Part shown: in pieces, positions 15,001 through 24,413 of the stretch | How positions within the stretch are numbered: position 1 is the stretch's first letter | How the letters are laid out: each line of letters starts with the position of its first letter | IMG/VR virus record: IMGVR_UViG_3300042691_008118 | Coordinates: 1 to 35,825 of that record | Direction: 5' to 3' (one strand) | Source of the DNA: a virus | DNA: 35,825 bases | Notes under the pieces: generated by a model | What the model was told of the DNA's origin: nothing | Database searches by the model: none | The model's input: the letters and a program-made list of their open reading frames with translations, nothing else | Program-made: the position numbers and the translations under genes

Positions 15001-18000
15001 ATGACTTCATCATACATTCCACCGTGGGCTGAGAAAAGCTCATCTTATGATTTTCTGCGTCAGCAACAAGCAGAAGCGGATAAGGCTGCTCTTGATTCAT
15101 TGGATGATGATGAAGAGTATCGCCAACAGCAAGAGGCACGAGCTAAGGAGATTCAAGCTCAAGAAGCTGCTAAACGGCAACAGACACAAGATCAAGCTGT
15201 ACAAGCTGGTGAAAAGGCAAGCCCTCCAAACCCAATTCAAGAGGTAGGCACTGCCGTCGTTGGTGCTGGTATCGACGCTGTAGAAGGTATTGGTGCTACT
15301 GCTGAAGCAACCGTCACTGGTCAACTACTTAACCCAGAGTTCAAGCCGACTTGGCTTCAGGTTGCTGATGAGAAGGAACCTATGAACCGTACCGTGTGGG
15401 GCAATGTCCTTCGTGGTGTTGGTGAGTACGCAATCCTTACTGGCCTCCTGCGTGGCGCAGCGAAGGGTGCAAAGGCTGTACGTGTGCCGGGTGCCAACGC
15501 TTTAAGTACAGCCTTGGCTTCTGATAAGGCTAAATCAGTATCTGGTCGAATAGTTCGTGACGCCACCAAAGGCGCAATCATTGGCGCTGCTGCGGACTTC
15601 ACTAGCTCTTACTCCCAAGGTGAGACTCTTTCTACGGAAGTTAACAAGCTCATGCCTTGGCTTCCTGACTGGCTTGTTACTGAAGAGAACGACACACCTC
15701 TTGAACGTAAGGCTAAGAACGTCATCGAGGGGCTCGGTATTGGTGCTGTTACCGATGTTCTCTTTGGCTGGCGAGCTGCTGCTAAAGCTGCTAAGGCTGC
15801 AGAAGTACCAGCTGAAGACTCGCTCCAAGCGTTTCAAAAGACAGAACGCGCACTTAACCGCGTCCAAGAACAACTCACGGCTAAGGTTTCTCAGGTCAAC
15901 CCTGATGGCAAGTTGACTGCAGATCAGGTTGCTTTCCTTCGTGACTCTGATCCTGAGTTTGTAGCTCTTGAACAGGCCCGTAAAGACCTTACTAAAGAGT
16001 ACAAAGATCTGCACGACAGCCTTGATCCTAAAGCTGTAGCTGAACACAAGATCAGAGATAGTGCTGATCGCCGTCAGGCTAACTTTGACGAAAAGGTCAA
16101 GAATGCTTTAGAGGATGATCCTGAAGGGCTTGAGCCTAATGCTTGGGTTAATTCTCCGATGTATGACCGTCCAGATAAGGGTCTTCTAAGTCCGGCTGGT
16201 GCTGGTGGTTATTACCGTTCCCTGTTGAACAGCTACAGGATGGAGACAGATGGCATACTCAAGAACGGCCGCCGTCCTTCTGTTTATACCGAGTCTGCTC
16301 TAGAGAAGCGTCTCTCCCAATTCGATCCTGTTCGTCGTAAGGCGATTGAGGATGTTGCCAAGAATCTAGAGATCGAGCTTAACCAAGCTAAGTCCCTTGA
16401 AGGTAAGAAAGATGCCATGAAGGGCTTCAGTGTTCAGCAACTTAAGGCGCTCTCAACCGCTAAGTACCTGGACATCCTTGATGATATTGCTAAGGATCCT
16501 GATGATCTAGAGCCGCTACGTAAGCGGCTGCTTGAAGACTCCGATGATTACCTTGAGCGCATGAACATCATCACGGGTAACAAGGAACGGTTCATGGGCC
16601 TCACCGACCACCGTGCTGTAGAGATGCTTATCCACACCACTGCTGGAGAACTCAGTGATCTTGCACAAGCAGCTCGTTCCATCGATGGTGTGATGTCCAA
16701 TGACCGTCAGGTCGAAGCGCTTATGAAGCGTATGGAGTTCATGCTCATGGAGACTGGTCGCTCTAAGTATGTTCGTGGTTTTGAGCTTAACGGTCTCAAA
16801 ACTGACCCTGCTTCCTTTGCTGCTGGTATCCGTCAGCGTGACGAGGATGTCAAGAAGTTTGTCACTGGACTGAAGGATCTATTTGACCGTGATCCTGAAG
16901 TGATGCGTCATTACCTTGATGTTCTTGCTATTGCGGATGGCAATGTCAAGGCTCTTGACGAGATGTACAAGTTCGCTAAGGACCAAGTCTTTAGCTGGGA
17001 TTCCATTATCGGTCGTAATGGCAAAAAGAGTGCCTTCATGGATGCTCTCACCAGCATCATGTACAACAGCGTCCTAAGCGGCCCCAAGACCATCATGAGG
17101 GCTGGTATGGGTAACACCCTTGTTACCTTTATGCGTCCTATGACAGCCGTTCTAGGTGGCGCTCTGAGCGGTGATGCCAAAGCCACGGCTATGGGTTTTG
17201 CCACCCTCAAAACTGCCTTCCAGTCCGTTGGTGAAGCCTGGACAATCGCTAACAAAGCCTTTGTTGCTGGCAAGAATAACCTTAACGATATTCCCTACGT
17301 TGAAAACCAACGTATTCCACTCACGATGACTGATAAGTGGAAGAACGTTGGTGCTGTTATTGAGCGTGAAGGATCATCTGCTGAAAAGATGATGTACCAC
17401 CTCACCACTGCTCTCTACGATTTCAACAACTGGATTGGCGTTAAGTACCCGATGGTCTCAATGTCTGCTATTGATGCAGGCACAAGTGTGATCATGGGTC
17501 GTATGGATGCCAAGATCCAAGCCTTTAGTAAGGCGTGGGATGAAACTGGCGGTAAGAACATGAAAGAGCTTGTTCAGAAATACGAGAAGGACTTTATCGA
17601 TCAAGTCTTTGATCATAAGAACCAACTGGTCAAATCTGAATATGCTATTCGTATGGCTGACGAGGCTGGCCTTAAGTTGCCACTTGGACAGAACCTTACT
17701 AAGGTCGAAAGTCTGATTCAGAACAGCCCACTTATTCGACCCTTCTTCCTTTTCATGAGGACTGGTTGGAACGCACTAGAGCTTGTTCAAAAGCACACTC
17801 CAATTCTTGCTAACTTCAATCAAGAAGTCCGCACTGTACTTGGTGCTTCTGCAGATAATCTTGAAAAGGTTGCGTTGTATGGTATCAACAACCCTGCTCA
17901 GCTTATCGAAGCTCAGGCTGTAATGCGTGGTCGTATTGCTGCTGGTTACCTTACTGTCGCTTCTGGTATTGGTCTTTACTTCAGTGGTCGCCTCACAGGT

Positions 18001-19008
18001 AACGGACCTGTTGACCGTGAGAAGCGTAATGCTTGGATCCAGGCTGGCTGGCGTCCGCGTTCCATCAATATCGATGGTAAGTGGGTTAGTTACGACAGCT
18101 TAGAGCCGTTCACTTCATTTATCTCCATGGTTGCTGATATCGGAGATAATGCGAACCTCCTTGGTGAATCAGCTACTCAGAACTGGTGGACAAAGCTTGG
18201 CCATCTCATTGCCATGAACGTCAGCAATAAGTCATTCCTTGCTGGTCTCGGCCCGCTCAATGAAGTGTTGTCCCTCAACCCCGCCCAGTCTGCTGTTTGG
18301 CTGGCCAACATCGCCAACAATCAACTGCCATGGGCTGGTGCTCGCAATGAGATTGCAAACGTCCTAAACCCCGGCATGCGTGAACTTGACAAGGATTTCC
18401 GCAAAGGTCTTCAGACTATTGCTAACCGAAACCCAATTATCAAAGACGAACTACCGCTCAAGTACGACATTCTTGATGGATCCGTTGTTCGTGAATTTGA
18501 TCCAATGGTTCGTGTATTCAACGCGATTAGCCCTTTGCAGATTAATTTCCTCGACAATCCCACACGTCGTATGTTGCGTGAGAGTGGATTTGATATTGTC
18601 AAGACTTTAAATACTGATAGTCAGGGCAACAGGCTTGATGCCAAGACACGGTCAAGGTATCAAAACCTCATTGGTAAACAGAACATTGAATCACAGCTAA
18701 CCACTCTCTTTAAAAATCCAGCCATCCGCAAAGAGATGGAGACCTACAAGAAGATCCGCGATCTTGGTATTCGTAGTGCCACCGGAGAAGGTTCTGATCC
18801 CGAAATGGGTATGGACGTTGAGAACTCTGAGTTCTATCGCCAGATCAAGCAAATCTTTACTAATGCTCAACGCATTGCTGAAGCAGAGCTGTATCAGCAA
18901 TATCCCGACCTGCGACATGCTGCTATGAATCGTCGGGCTACTGAAGCCCTTCAGAAGTCTAATCGCCCCGATGTTGCACTTCAGCGCATCCTCTCTGTGC
19001 CTAAGTAG
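15001..19008 (+). CDS. large internal virion protein, T7 gp16-like
   Basis: A 1335-aa protein (T7 gp16 is 1318 aa), the largest ejected core protein, starting 2 nt after the previous stop. The N-terminus is charged coiled-coil (QQQAEADKAALDSLDDDEEY). Two Ala/Gly-rich hydrophobic stretches around residues 80-180 (GTAVVGAGIDAVEGIGATAE and GEYAILTGLLRGAAKGAKAV) look membrane-active. A middle section holds SIMYNSVLSGPKTIMRAGMG. The C-terminal part has NARNEI-like and PLQINFLDNPTRRMLRESGF blocks common in cyanopodoviruses. No transglycosylase domain is visible at the N-terminus, consistent with its relocation to the preceding protein. Likely function: part of the periplasmic/inner-membrane DNA ejection channel. 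Confidence 0.88.
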   Translation: MTSSYIPPWAEKSSSYDFLRQQQAEADKAALDSLDDDEEYRQQQEARAKEIQAQEAAKRQQTQDQAVQAGEKASPPNPIQEVGTAVVGAGIDAVEGIGATAEATVTGQLLNPEFKPTWLQVADEKEPMNRTVWGNVLRGVGEYAILTGLLRGAAKGAKAVRVPGANALSTALASDKAKSVSGRIVRDATKGAIIGAAADFTSSYSQGETLSTEVNKLMPWLPDWLVTEENDTPLERKAKNVIEGLGIGAVTDVLFGWRAAAKAAKAAEVPAEDSLQAFQKTERALNRVQEQLTAKVSQVNPDGKLTADQVAFLRDSDPEFVALEQARKDLTKEYKDLHDSLDPKAVAEHKIRDSADRRQANFDEKVKNALEDDPEGLEPNAWVNSPMYDRPDKGLLSPAGAGGYYRSLLNSYRMETDGILKNGRRPSVYTESALEKRLSQFDPVRRKAIEDVAKNLEIELNQAKSLEGKKDAMKGFSVQQLKALSTAKYLDILDDIAKDPDDLEPLRKRLLEDSDDYLERMNIITGNKERFMGLTDHRAVEMLIHTTAGELSDLAQAARSIDGVMSNDRQVEALMKRMEFMLMETGRSKYVRGFELNGLKTDPASFAAGIRQRDEDVKKFVTGLKDLFDRDPEVMRHYLDVLAIADGNVKALDEMYKFAKDQVFSWDSIIGRNGKKSAFMDALTSIMYNSVLSGPKTIMRAGMGNTLVTFMRPMTAVLGGALSGDAKATAMGFATLKTAFQSVGEAWTIANKAFVAGKNNLNDIPYVENQRIPLTMTDKWKNVGAVIEREGSSAEKMMYHLTTALYDFNNWIGVKYPMVSMSAIDAGTSVIMGRMDAKIQAFSKAWDETGGKNMKELVQKYEKDFIDQVFDHKNQLVKSEYAIRMADEAGLKLPLGQNLTKVESLIQNSPLIRPFFLFMRTGWNALELVQKHTPILANFNQEVRTVLGASADNLEKVALYGINNPAQLIEAQAVMRGRIAAGYLTVASGIGLYFSGRLTGNGPVDREKRNAWIQAGWRPRSINIDGKWVSYDSLEPFTSFISMVADIGDNANLLGESATQNWWTKLGHLIAMNVSNKSFLAGLGPLNEVLSLNPAQSAVWLANIANNQLPWAGARNEIANVLNPGMRELDKDFRKGLQTIANRNPIIKDELPLKYDILDGSVVREFDPMVRVFNAISPLQINFLDNPTRRMLRESGFDIVKTLNTDSQGNRLDAKTRSRYQNLIGKQNIESQLTTLFKNPAIRKEMETYKKIRDLGIRSATGEGSDPEMGMDVENSEFYRQIKQIFTNAQRIAEAELYQQYPDLRHAAMNRRATEALQKSNRPDVALQRILSVPK

Positions 19009-19012
19009 TTAA

Positions 19013-20632
19013 ATGGCTATCACTGAAAATACTTACACAGGGAATGGTTCTACCGTTCTCTATTCTTTTACCTTCCCATATCTTGAGACAACCGATATTA
19101 AGGTCAGCCTTAACGGTGTCAACACAACTGCATACACCCTAGCCAACGCCACTACTGTTCAATTCAACACTGCTCCTGCTAATGGAGCGGCTATCAGGAT
19201 CTACCGTCAAACTGATGACGCTAGTACCAAGGCTACGTTCTTCCCTGGTAGTGCTATCCGCTCACAGGATCTGAACGATAACTTCCTTCAGGTGCTCTAT
19301 AAGAGCCAAGAGACGGAGACATTTGCTGCTAACACTGATGCTTCGGCTATTCAGTCGACGGCTAATGCTGCACTAGCTAATTCCAACACTGCTATTTCTA
19401 CGGCTAATGCCGCTTCTGCTACTGCTAATGCCGCTGACGCCACGGCTAATGCTATTGCTGCCACTGCTAACACTGCATTAAGTAATTCAACCACTGCTGT
19501 TAGTACAGCGAATACTGCTAGTACCAATGCGACTGCTGCTTTAACTACTGCCAATTCAGCCAGTACCGCAGCTTCGTCTGCTTTAACCCTTGCTAATGCT
19601 GCTTTACCACTTGCTGGTGGAACCCTTACTGGAACTCTAAACGTTCCGAGCCTTAATGGTGGACACCTTGCTGGTTCTCGCAACCGTATTATTAACGGAG
19701 ACATGAGGGTTGACCAAAGAAATATTGGAATTGCTGTAATTGCCCAAGGCTACGTAGTTGACCGTTTTCGTACGGATAGTGATGGATTAGTTGGACTCAC
19801 TGTGACTCGTAGTAATATTGCTCCTGCAGGTTTTAAAAACAGCCTTAGTATTACCATTGGAACCGCTGATCCGACGCTTTCCTCCACCGACTTTGCTGCT
19901 GTTGGCCAGAGAATCGAAGGTAATAATATTCTAGATTTTGGATGGGGAGCTTCAGGAGCATCTTCTGTAACGCTATCCTTTTGGGTGCGTAGCAGCGTAA
20001 CTGGTACTTTTGCTGGTGGACTTTCTAATGCTTCTGGGATTCGGTCTTACGTTTTCACCTACACTATTAGCAGTGCTAACGTTTGGGAGTATAAAACTAT
20101 TACTATTCCAGGCGTGACGCACGGTATTTGGGAAACTGGCACCACCACCGGTATCAACGTCCTATGGGATTTGGGGTCTGGATCTAATTATCAACAATCG
20201 CCAGGATCATGGAATCTTACTAGCTTTGGGGCGTGTTCAACTAGTACTTCTGTTAAACTTAGTGCAACACTTAACGCCACCTTCTACATCACCGGCGTCC
20301 AACTAGAACCCGGCACCGTCGCCACCCCGTTTGAACGCAGGAGCTACGGGCAGGAGCTGGCGTTGTGTCAGAGGTACTTTGAAGCAAAGACACATTTGTC
20401 CACTGGGGCAAAGTATGCAAATACGGGCGGCACTTGGTTTGCAGCAGACTTGCAATACGTAAGCAAAAGGGTCACGCCGACGATTGCCATTACTGCTTCT
20501 GTGCTCTCAGGAAGTTTTTCCCCAACTGTTGGAAATGTCAATTCAGATTGCGCAGCAGTTGGAGTAAGTACGACAGGCGCAACTCAATACACGACATCCA
20601 GTATTACTTTCACCGCCTCCGCCGAGCTGTAA
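19013..20632 (+). CDS. tail fibre protein with T7 gp17-type N-terminus
   Basis: A 539-aa receptor-binding protein. Residues 1-110 match the T7 tail-fibre attachment domain (NTYTGNGSTVLYSFTFPYLE, then FFPGSAIRSQDLNDNFLQVL). Residues about 115-200 are a long Ala/Thr/Asn/Ser repeat of the STANAA type, probably a trimeric coiled shaft. Residues 205-230 carry LAGGTLTGTLNVPSL and RNRIINGDMRVDQRN, a junction seen in many cyanophage fibres. A beta-rich domain follows, ending in the conserved ITGVQLEPGTVATPFERRSY and a variable tip. The base composition rises sharply in GC at the conserved VQLEPG block (about 20280-20370), which suggests module exchange. The stop is followed 3 nt later by a small fibre-associated gene. 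Confidence 0.92.
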   Translation: MAITENTYTGNGSTVLYSFTFPYLETTDIKVSLNGVNTTAYTLANATTVQFNTAPANGAAIRIYRQTDDASTKATFFPGSAIRSQDLNDNFLQVLYKSQETETFAANTDASAIQSTANAALANSNTAISTANAASATANAADATANAIAATANTALSNSTTAVSTANTASTNATAALTTANSASTAASSALTLANAALPLAGGTLTGTLNVPSLNGGHLAGSRNRIINGDMRVDQRNIGIAVIAQGYVVDRFRTDSDGLVGLTVTRSNIAPAGFKNSLSITIGTADPTLSSTDFAAVGQRIEGNNILDFGWGASGASSVTLSFWVRSSVTGTFAGGLSNASGIRSYVFTYTISSANVWEYKTITIPGVTHGIWETGTTTGINVLWDLGSGSNYQQSPGSWNLTSFGACSTSTSVKLSATLNATFYITGVQLEPGTVATPFERRSYGQELALCQRYFEAKTHLSTGAKYANTGGTWFAADLQYVSKRVTPTIAITASVLSGSFSPTVGNVNSDCAAVGVSTTGATQYTTSSITFTASAEL

Positions 20633-20635
20633 CCC

Positions 20636-20869
20636 ATGACCTATCAACTCACAACCGGCGACACCATCCTCCGCTTCTCCGATAACGCCTTCATCCCACC
20701 TGACCCCGCCAACACCGACTACGCCGCCTATCTGGCGTGGCTGGAGGAAGGCAACACCCCCTTACCTGCTCCTGCACCTGAACCCGCCCCAGTGCTCACC
20801 ACTGAGCAGAAGCTGGAAGCCGCTGGGTTGACCGTTGAAGAACTTAAAGAACTCTTCGGCCTAACATAA
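20636..20869 (+). CDS. small protein downstream of tail fibre (possible fibre assembly factor)
   Basis: A 77-aa acidic, Pro-rich protein. The N-terminal half has the pattern NTDYAAYLAWLEEGNTPLPA, recurring in small proteins next to fibre genes in many phages. It is followed by a Pro/Ala linker and a helical tail (TTEQKLEAAGLTVEELKELF). It begins 3 nt after the fibre stop. Similar proteins are often annotated as fibre assembly or phage tail proteins without experiment, so the role is a guess from context. Confidence 0.75.
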   Translation: MTYQLTTGDTILRFSDNAFIPPDPANTDYAAYLAWLEEGNTPLPAPAPEPAPVLTTEQKLEAAGLTVEELKELFGLT

Positions 20870-20884
20870 TACTCATTAAGTACA

Positions 20885-21088
20885 ATGATCACCATCTTTG
20901 GAGTCAAGGTCTCGCTTGAGGCCTTGGCTTTTTTTATTCTCTTTTTGGCGTCTGAGTACATCGGCCTTAATAAGAAGCTCCGTTCTAACAGCGTCACCCA
21001 ATTCGTTATACGGGCTGCTCGTCTTGCACGTCCATTCCGTAAGGAAGACGACAAGATCTCTCAAATTAAAAAGATTCTTCGCGGGTAA
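20885..21088 (+). CDS. small membrane protein, holin candidate
   Basis: A 67-aa protein with one hydrophobic segment at about residues 8-26 (VSLEALAFFILFLASEYIGL) and a strongly basic C-terminus (RAARLARPFRKEDDKISQI). T7 places its holin (gp17.5) just after the tail fibre, so a holin role fits the position, the size and the single segment. Comparable small membrane proteins occur in other cyanophages. No experimental function is known to me. It starts at ATG 20885, 15 nt after the previous stop. Confidence 0.7.
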   Translation: MITIFGVKVSLEALAFFILFLASEYIGLNKKLRSNSVTQFVIRAARLARPFRKEDDKISQIKKILRG

Positions 21089-21094
21089 TCACTC

Positions 21095-21430
21095 ATGTCT
21101 ACCACAATCAATCTTCCTAACGGTCGCTACGCATTTGATTACGTTGAACCTCTTGGTCAACCCGGTGTAGCACGTCAACTTTCAGCTACGACTACCTCAC
21201 AGAACACTGCTCTTACGCCCAGCATTGCACGTATTAGCATTCGTGCTCGTGGTTGTGATATTCGCTATGCGATTGGTGTAGGTGCTCAGACTGCTAATGC
21301 TTCCACAAGCCACTTCATCGCTAATGGTGAGCGTCTGGATCTTGCTGTACCTCTTGGTGCCAACATTGCAGTCATCCGTGAAACAGGTGCGACTGTTAAT
21401 GGTTCTCTGGCAGTAACGGAGCTGATCTGA
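21095..21430 (+). CDS. small virion-like protein of the fibre region
   Basis: A 111-aa beta-rich protein, with segments RISIRARGCDIRYAIGVGAQ, HFIANGERLDLAVP and ANIAVIRETGATVNGSL. It has the look of small jelly-roll or head/tail-decoration proteins found beside cyanophage fibre genes. The stop overlaps the start of the next fibre gene (TGATG), so they are probably co-translated. I cannot name a family with certainty. Confidence 0.75.
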   Translation: MSTTINLPNGRYAFDYVEPLGQPGVARQLSATTTSQNTALTPSIARISIRARGCDIRYAIGVGAQTANASTSHFIANGERLDLAVPLGANIAVIRETGATVNGSLAVTELI

Positions 21431-22737
21431 TGAGACTAAGTGGAACCAAGACAAGTACAATCAGCACATCACGAGGTCTTGGCAACCAACTTTATGATCT
21501 CGCAGGAGAACGCCCTAGCCTTGACCTTCAGTTCTCTGATCAGAAATCCCTAGTAGATGCTGCTACAGGATCACAGCCTGTCACCTTCACCCGCGCCAGC
21601 AGCGGCACCTACGTCGATAGCCAGGGTGTGATCAGAACGGCGACGACGAACGAAGCACGGTTTGACCACAACCCCACAACTGGCGAAAGCCTGGGGCTGT
21701 TGGTGGAGGAGCAGAGGACGAATTTGATTCTCAACTCTGAGGACTTTTCTCAAAATCAGGCAACCAATAGCGTCAGCATTTCAACCAATCAGACGATTGC
21801 TCCAGACGGCACATCAACGGCTGACCTGGTTACAGCCACCCTTGCATCTACGTCGAACACATGCTGGGTTCAGAACATAGCAACTATTGCACCATCTACA
21901 GCTACTTACACGATGTCGTGCTTTGTAAAGCAAGGAACATCGCCTAGTGTAAGTTTTAACATTGCGATGAACGGCGGCACATACATTGAAGCGTTTGCTA
22001 ATTTTAATTTTTCGACAAAAGCAATCGGCATTGGCGGCGGTGGTGCCGCTAGCGCTACTGCTGGATACCAGCAGCTAGGTAATGGGTGGTTCAGGCTTTG
22101 GCTTTCTTTGCCAAATAACAACACCGGAACCGGAGTGACCCATAGGGTTTATACGCGCTCTGAAGGCTCTACAAATGCTGTTGGAGACTCTGTTTATCTC
22201 TGGGGACGGCAACTAGAAGCCGGGGCGTTCCCCACCAGCTATATCCCCACCACCACAGCAGCAGTCACCCGCAGTGCAGACGTGGCCAGTATTACGGGAA
22301 GTAACTGGTCTAGCTGGGGAAGTTCAACGACGGGTACATATTACCTAGAAGCATCCGTAACTCGTTCTTCAGCTTCTGCCGCCAAAGTCTTTCTAGGGAC
22401 TTCCACCAGTCCGGCAGAAAGCTATTATTTATATCAGGTTCAAAACCAAAACGACCTTAGGACGTTTGACTCAACCACCGTTTTAGATACTGTTAATGTT
22501 ATTTCTGATGGTATTACTTTTAAAGGCGGAATTGCGTATTCATCAGCCGATTCAATGCGAAGTCTAGTGCTAGATGGTGGCGCTGTGGTGGAAGGAGCAT
22601 TTGATGGTACTTACGGCACGGACTTGTCTATTGGCAGTCGCATTGCTGGTGGAGCCCCTACAACCGGCACCATCCGCCGCCTCACCTACTGGCCCCAACG
22701 CCTCCCTAACTCCACCCTGCAGCAGATCACGCAATGA
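21430..22737 (+). CDS. second tail fibre or adhesin with lectin-like fold
   Basis: A 435-aa protein. The segment TFTRASSGTYVDSQGVIRTA followed by NEARFDHNPTTGESLGLLVEEQRTN is a widespread phage fibre/appendage motif. A predicted jelly-roll carbohydrate-binding region follows (ATYTMSCFVKQ, GWFRLWLSLP, YLWGRQLEAGAFPTSYIPTT). The end holds a second beta domain and RRLTYWPQRLPN, another recurrent C-terminal motif of such adhesins. The conserved motifs are carried on GC-rich patches (about 21580-21730 and 22200-22290) between AT-richer variable parts, consistent with recombination of receptor-binding modules. Start and stop both overlap neighbours by 1-4 nt. Confidence 0.85.
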   Translation: MRLSGTKTSTISTSRGLGNQLYDLAGERPSLDLQFSDQKSLVDAATGSQPVTFTRASSGTYVDSQGVIRTATTNEARFDHNPTTGESLGLLVEEQRTNLILNSEDFSQNQATNSVSISTNQTIAPDGTSTADLVTATLASTSNTCWVQNIATIAPSTATYTMSCFVKQGTSPSVSFNIAMNGGTYIEAFANFNFSTKAIGIGGGGAASATAGYQQLGNGWFRLWLSLPNNNTGTGVTHRVYTRSEGSTNAVGDSVYLWGRQLEAGAFPTSYIPTTTAAVTRSADVASITGSNWSSWGSSTTGTYYLEASVTRSSASAAKVFLGTSTSPAESYYLYQVQNQNDLRTFDSTTVLDTVNVISDGITFKGGIAYSSADSMRSLVLDGGAVVEGAFDGTYGTDLSIGSRIAGGAPTTGTIRRLTYWPQRLPNSTLQQITQ

Positions 22738-23015
22738 CACACTTTATTCGCTTCCCCGACGAAGCCACCGGCATGACTGCACTGCAAGCTGCTGGTCTGC
22801 TTACTGAAGACAACGAGTTTATCACTGCCTCCCACAATCACGCTTTAGATGTAATCGGAACCATCACCCGTGGCGGTGAATGGGACGAAGAAGGCAACGT
22901 CATCACACCCCCTACGGTCCTCGACGGCTGGCACGTCAACTACAGCGGTGAGTTGCCTGAGGGGTGGGAGGAGTTTGTGGTGGAGCCTGAGCAACCAGTA
23001 AGGGTGTTTGCTTAA
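22734..23015 (+). CDS. small acidic protein following adhesin gene
   Basis: A 93-aa acidic protein starting at ATGA overlap with the adhesin stop. It begins MTHFIRFPDEATGMTALQAA and contains LDGWHVNYSGELPEGWEEFV, rich in Trp, Glu and Pro. Proteins of this type appear immediately downstream of phage adhesins and may help folding or assembly. That is inferred from the repeated neighbourhood, not from any known mechanism. Confidence 0.7.
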   Translation: MTHFIRFPDEATGMTALQAAGLLTEDNEFITASHNHALDVIGTITRGGEWDEEGNVITPPTVLDGWHVNYSGELPEGWEEFVVEPEQPVRVFA

Positions 23016-23050
23016 ACATCCTCTTTTTACTTTTACTCTTATATAATACT

Positions 23051-23458
23051 GTGACAAAACGCTGCACAAAGTGCGGCGAAGATAAACCACTTGACAATTT
23101 CCATAAAGAACGACGCAGTTCTGATGGCGTTACAGCCCGATGCAAACCTTGCACAAGCGACTACGGAAAGGCTTGGCGTCAGACAAAGGGTAATGTCTAT
23201 CACCGCACTCAGCGATACGGCATTACACCAGAGGAATATACAGAGATGCTTGAAGAGCAGCTACACAAGTGTGCTTGCTGCCGGTCTAGCAATCCTAACC
23301 GTAAGGCGGGCTTCGTTATTGACCATGATCATTCAACCGGCCAAGTGCGAGGCTTGCTTTGCCATAACTGCAATATTGGAATTGGGCAACTTGGTGATTC
23401 TTTAAGCGGCCTCATGCAGGCTGTAGATTATCTTCGTAGGCACTATGACAATACTTAG
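23051..23458 (+). CDS. recombination endonuclease VII-like HNH nuclease
   Basis: A 135-aa protein from GTG 23051. It has an N-terminal Cys pair (CTKCGEDKPLDNFHKE) and a second (ARCKPC), typical of a zinc-binding lead. The endonuclease VII core follows: HKCACCRSS, then FVIDHDHSTGQVRGLLCHNCNIGIG. The Cys-x2-Cys pairs and DHDH/LCHNCN motifs define the family, known in T4 for cleaving branched DNA and in other phages as mobile HNH genes. A TATAAT at 23042-23047 lies 4 bases upstream of the start, too close to be a canonical promoter for this gene. The 3' end overlaps the endolysin by 14 nt. Confidence 0.9.
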   Translation: MTKRCTKCGEDKPLDNFHKERRSSDGVTARCKPCTSDYGKAWRQTKGNVYHRTQRYGITPEEYTEMLEEQLHKCACCRSSNPNRKAGFVIDHDHSTGQVRGLLCHNCNIGIGQLGDSLSGLMQAVDYLRRHYDNT

Positions 23459-24413
23459 AGTCCCCCAATATTATCTTCAGACGGACTCTGCCACCCGACA
23501 TGGTGACAGGATGTGCTTTAGCTCGACATGTGCTATGGCCATCAAGTATCTCCGTCCTGATGCCCTTAAAGGTAGTAATGCTGATGATGATTATCTAAGA
23601 ACAGTTCTCAAGTTTGGCGATACCACTTCCTCCACAAGTCAAATCAAAGCTTGTCAGCAGTACGGAGTGTTTGCCACCTTCTACACCAAAGGTGCTAAAC
23701 AGACACTCATTAACGAACTCAAGGCTGGCTACCCAGTAGCAACTGGCATCCTTCATAAAGGTCACGTCTCTAACCCCGTTGGTGGTGGGCACTGGATGCT
23801 CCTCATTGGTGATGATGGTGAACGAGGCATCTTCCACGACCCCTATGGAGAGATGGATAACGTCAATGGGGGCTACGTCACGATTGGCTCTGGTGGTAAG
23901 GACGTCCGCTACTCCTGGAAGAACTGGCTTCCCCGTTGGGAGGTAGAAGGCCGAGGGACTGGTTGGTTCATGAGCTTCCGACCCGTTAATACCCCCCTAC
24001 CTCAAGCGCCCGTTGAGAACACTTGGAAGGGCGTTAAAGCCGCTGCTAAGACGGCTGGAGCCAAGTTCCCTGAGGTTGTAGCTGCTCAGTGGGCATTGGA
24101 GAGTGGGTACGGTAAACACACCTCTGGTAAGAACAACTACTTCGGTCTCAAAGGTGAAGGCTCTGAACGTGAAACCAAAGAGTTCATTAATGGTCAGTGG
24201 GTGACAATCAAAGCAGGCTTTATTGACTTCCCAGACCTACAGACCTGTGTCTCCTACCTCGTAGATCGCTGGTATCGCGACTACAAGCAATACAAAGGCG
24301 TCAATCGCGCTAGTTCTCCTGAAGAATGTGCTCGCCTTTTAGTAACTGAAGGTTATGCAACTGATCCTCAGTACTCAGAAAAACTTATCAAACTACTTCG
24401 GGAGAATGATTGA
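23445..24413 (+). CDS. two-domain endolysin: C39-like peptidase plus glucosaminidase
   Basis: A 322-aa protein. Residues 1-180 look like a C39-type papain-fold peptidase: RMC24FSSTCAM carries the candidate nucleophile, GGGH116WMLLIG the His and FHD132PYGE the Asp. Residues about 190-322 are an N-acetylglucosaminidase (FlgJ/glucosaminidase type), with FPEVVAAQWALE219SGYG and NNYFGLKG. Together they would cut both peptide bridges and glycan strands of peptidoglycan. There is no signal peptide, so release needs a holin-type partner, and a small membrane protein gene overlaps its 3' end. T7 uses an amidase instead, in a different place. The domain calls are by motif; the catalytic Cys call for the first domain is likely but untested. 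Confidence 0.88.
   Translation: MTILRVPQYYLQTDSATRHGDRMCFSSTCAMAIKYLRPDALKGSNADDDYLRTVLKFGDTTSSTSQIKACQQYGVFATFYTKGAKQTLINELKAGYPVATGILHKGHVSNPVGGGHWMLLIGDDGERGIFHDPYGEMDNVNGGYVTIGSGGKDVRYSWKNWLPRWEVEGRGTGWFMSFRPVNTPLPQAPVENTWKGVKAAAKTAGAKFPEVVAAQWALESGYGKHTSGKNNYFGLKGEGSERETKEFINGQWVTIKAGFIDFPDLQTCVSYLVDRWYRDYKQYKGVNRASSPEECARLLVTEGYATDPQYSEKLIKLLREND

Noticed and set aside
20870-23050. T7-type promoters, since TAATACT occurs at about 20872 and 23044
   Set aside because: Only about six bases match the T7 consensus and the flanks differ between the two places.
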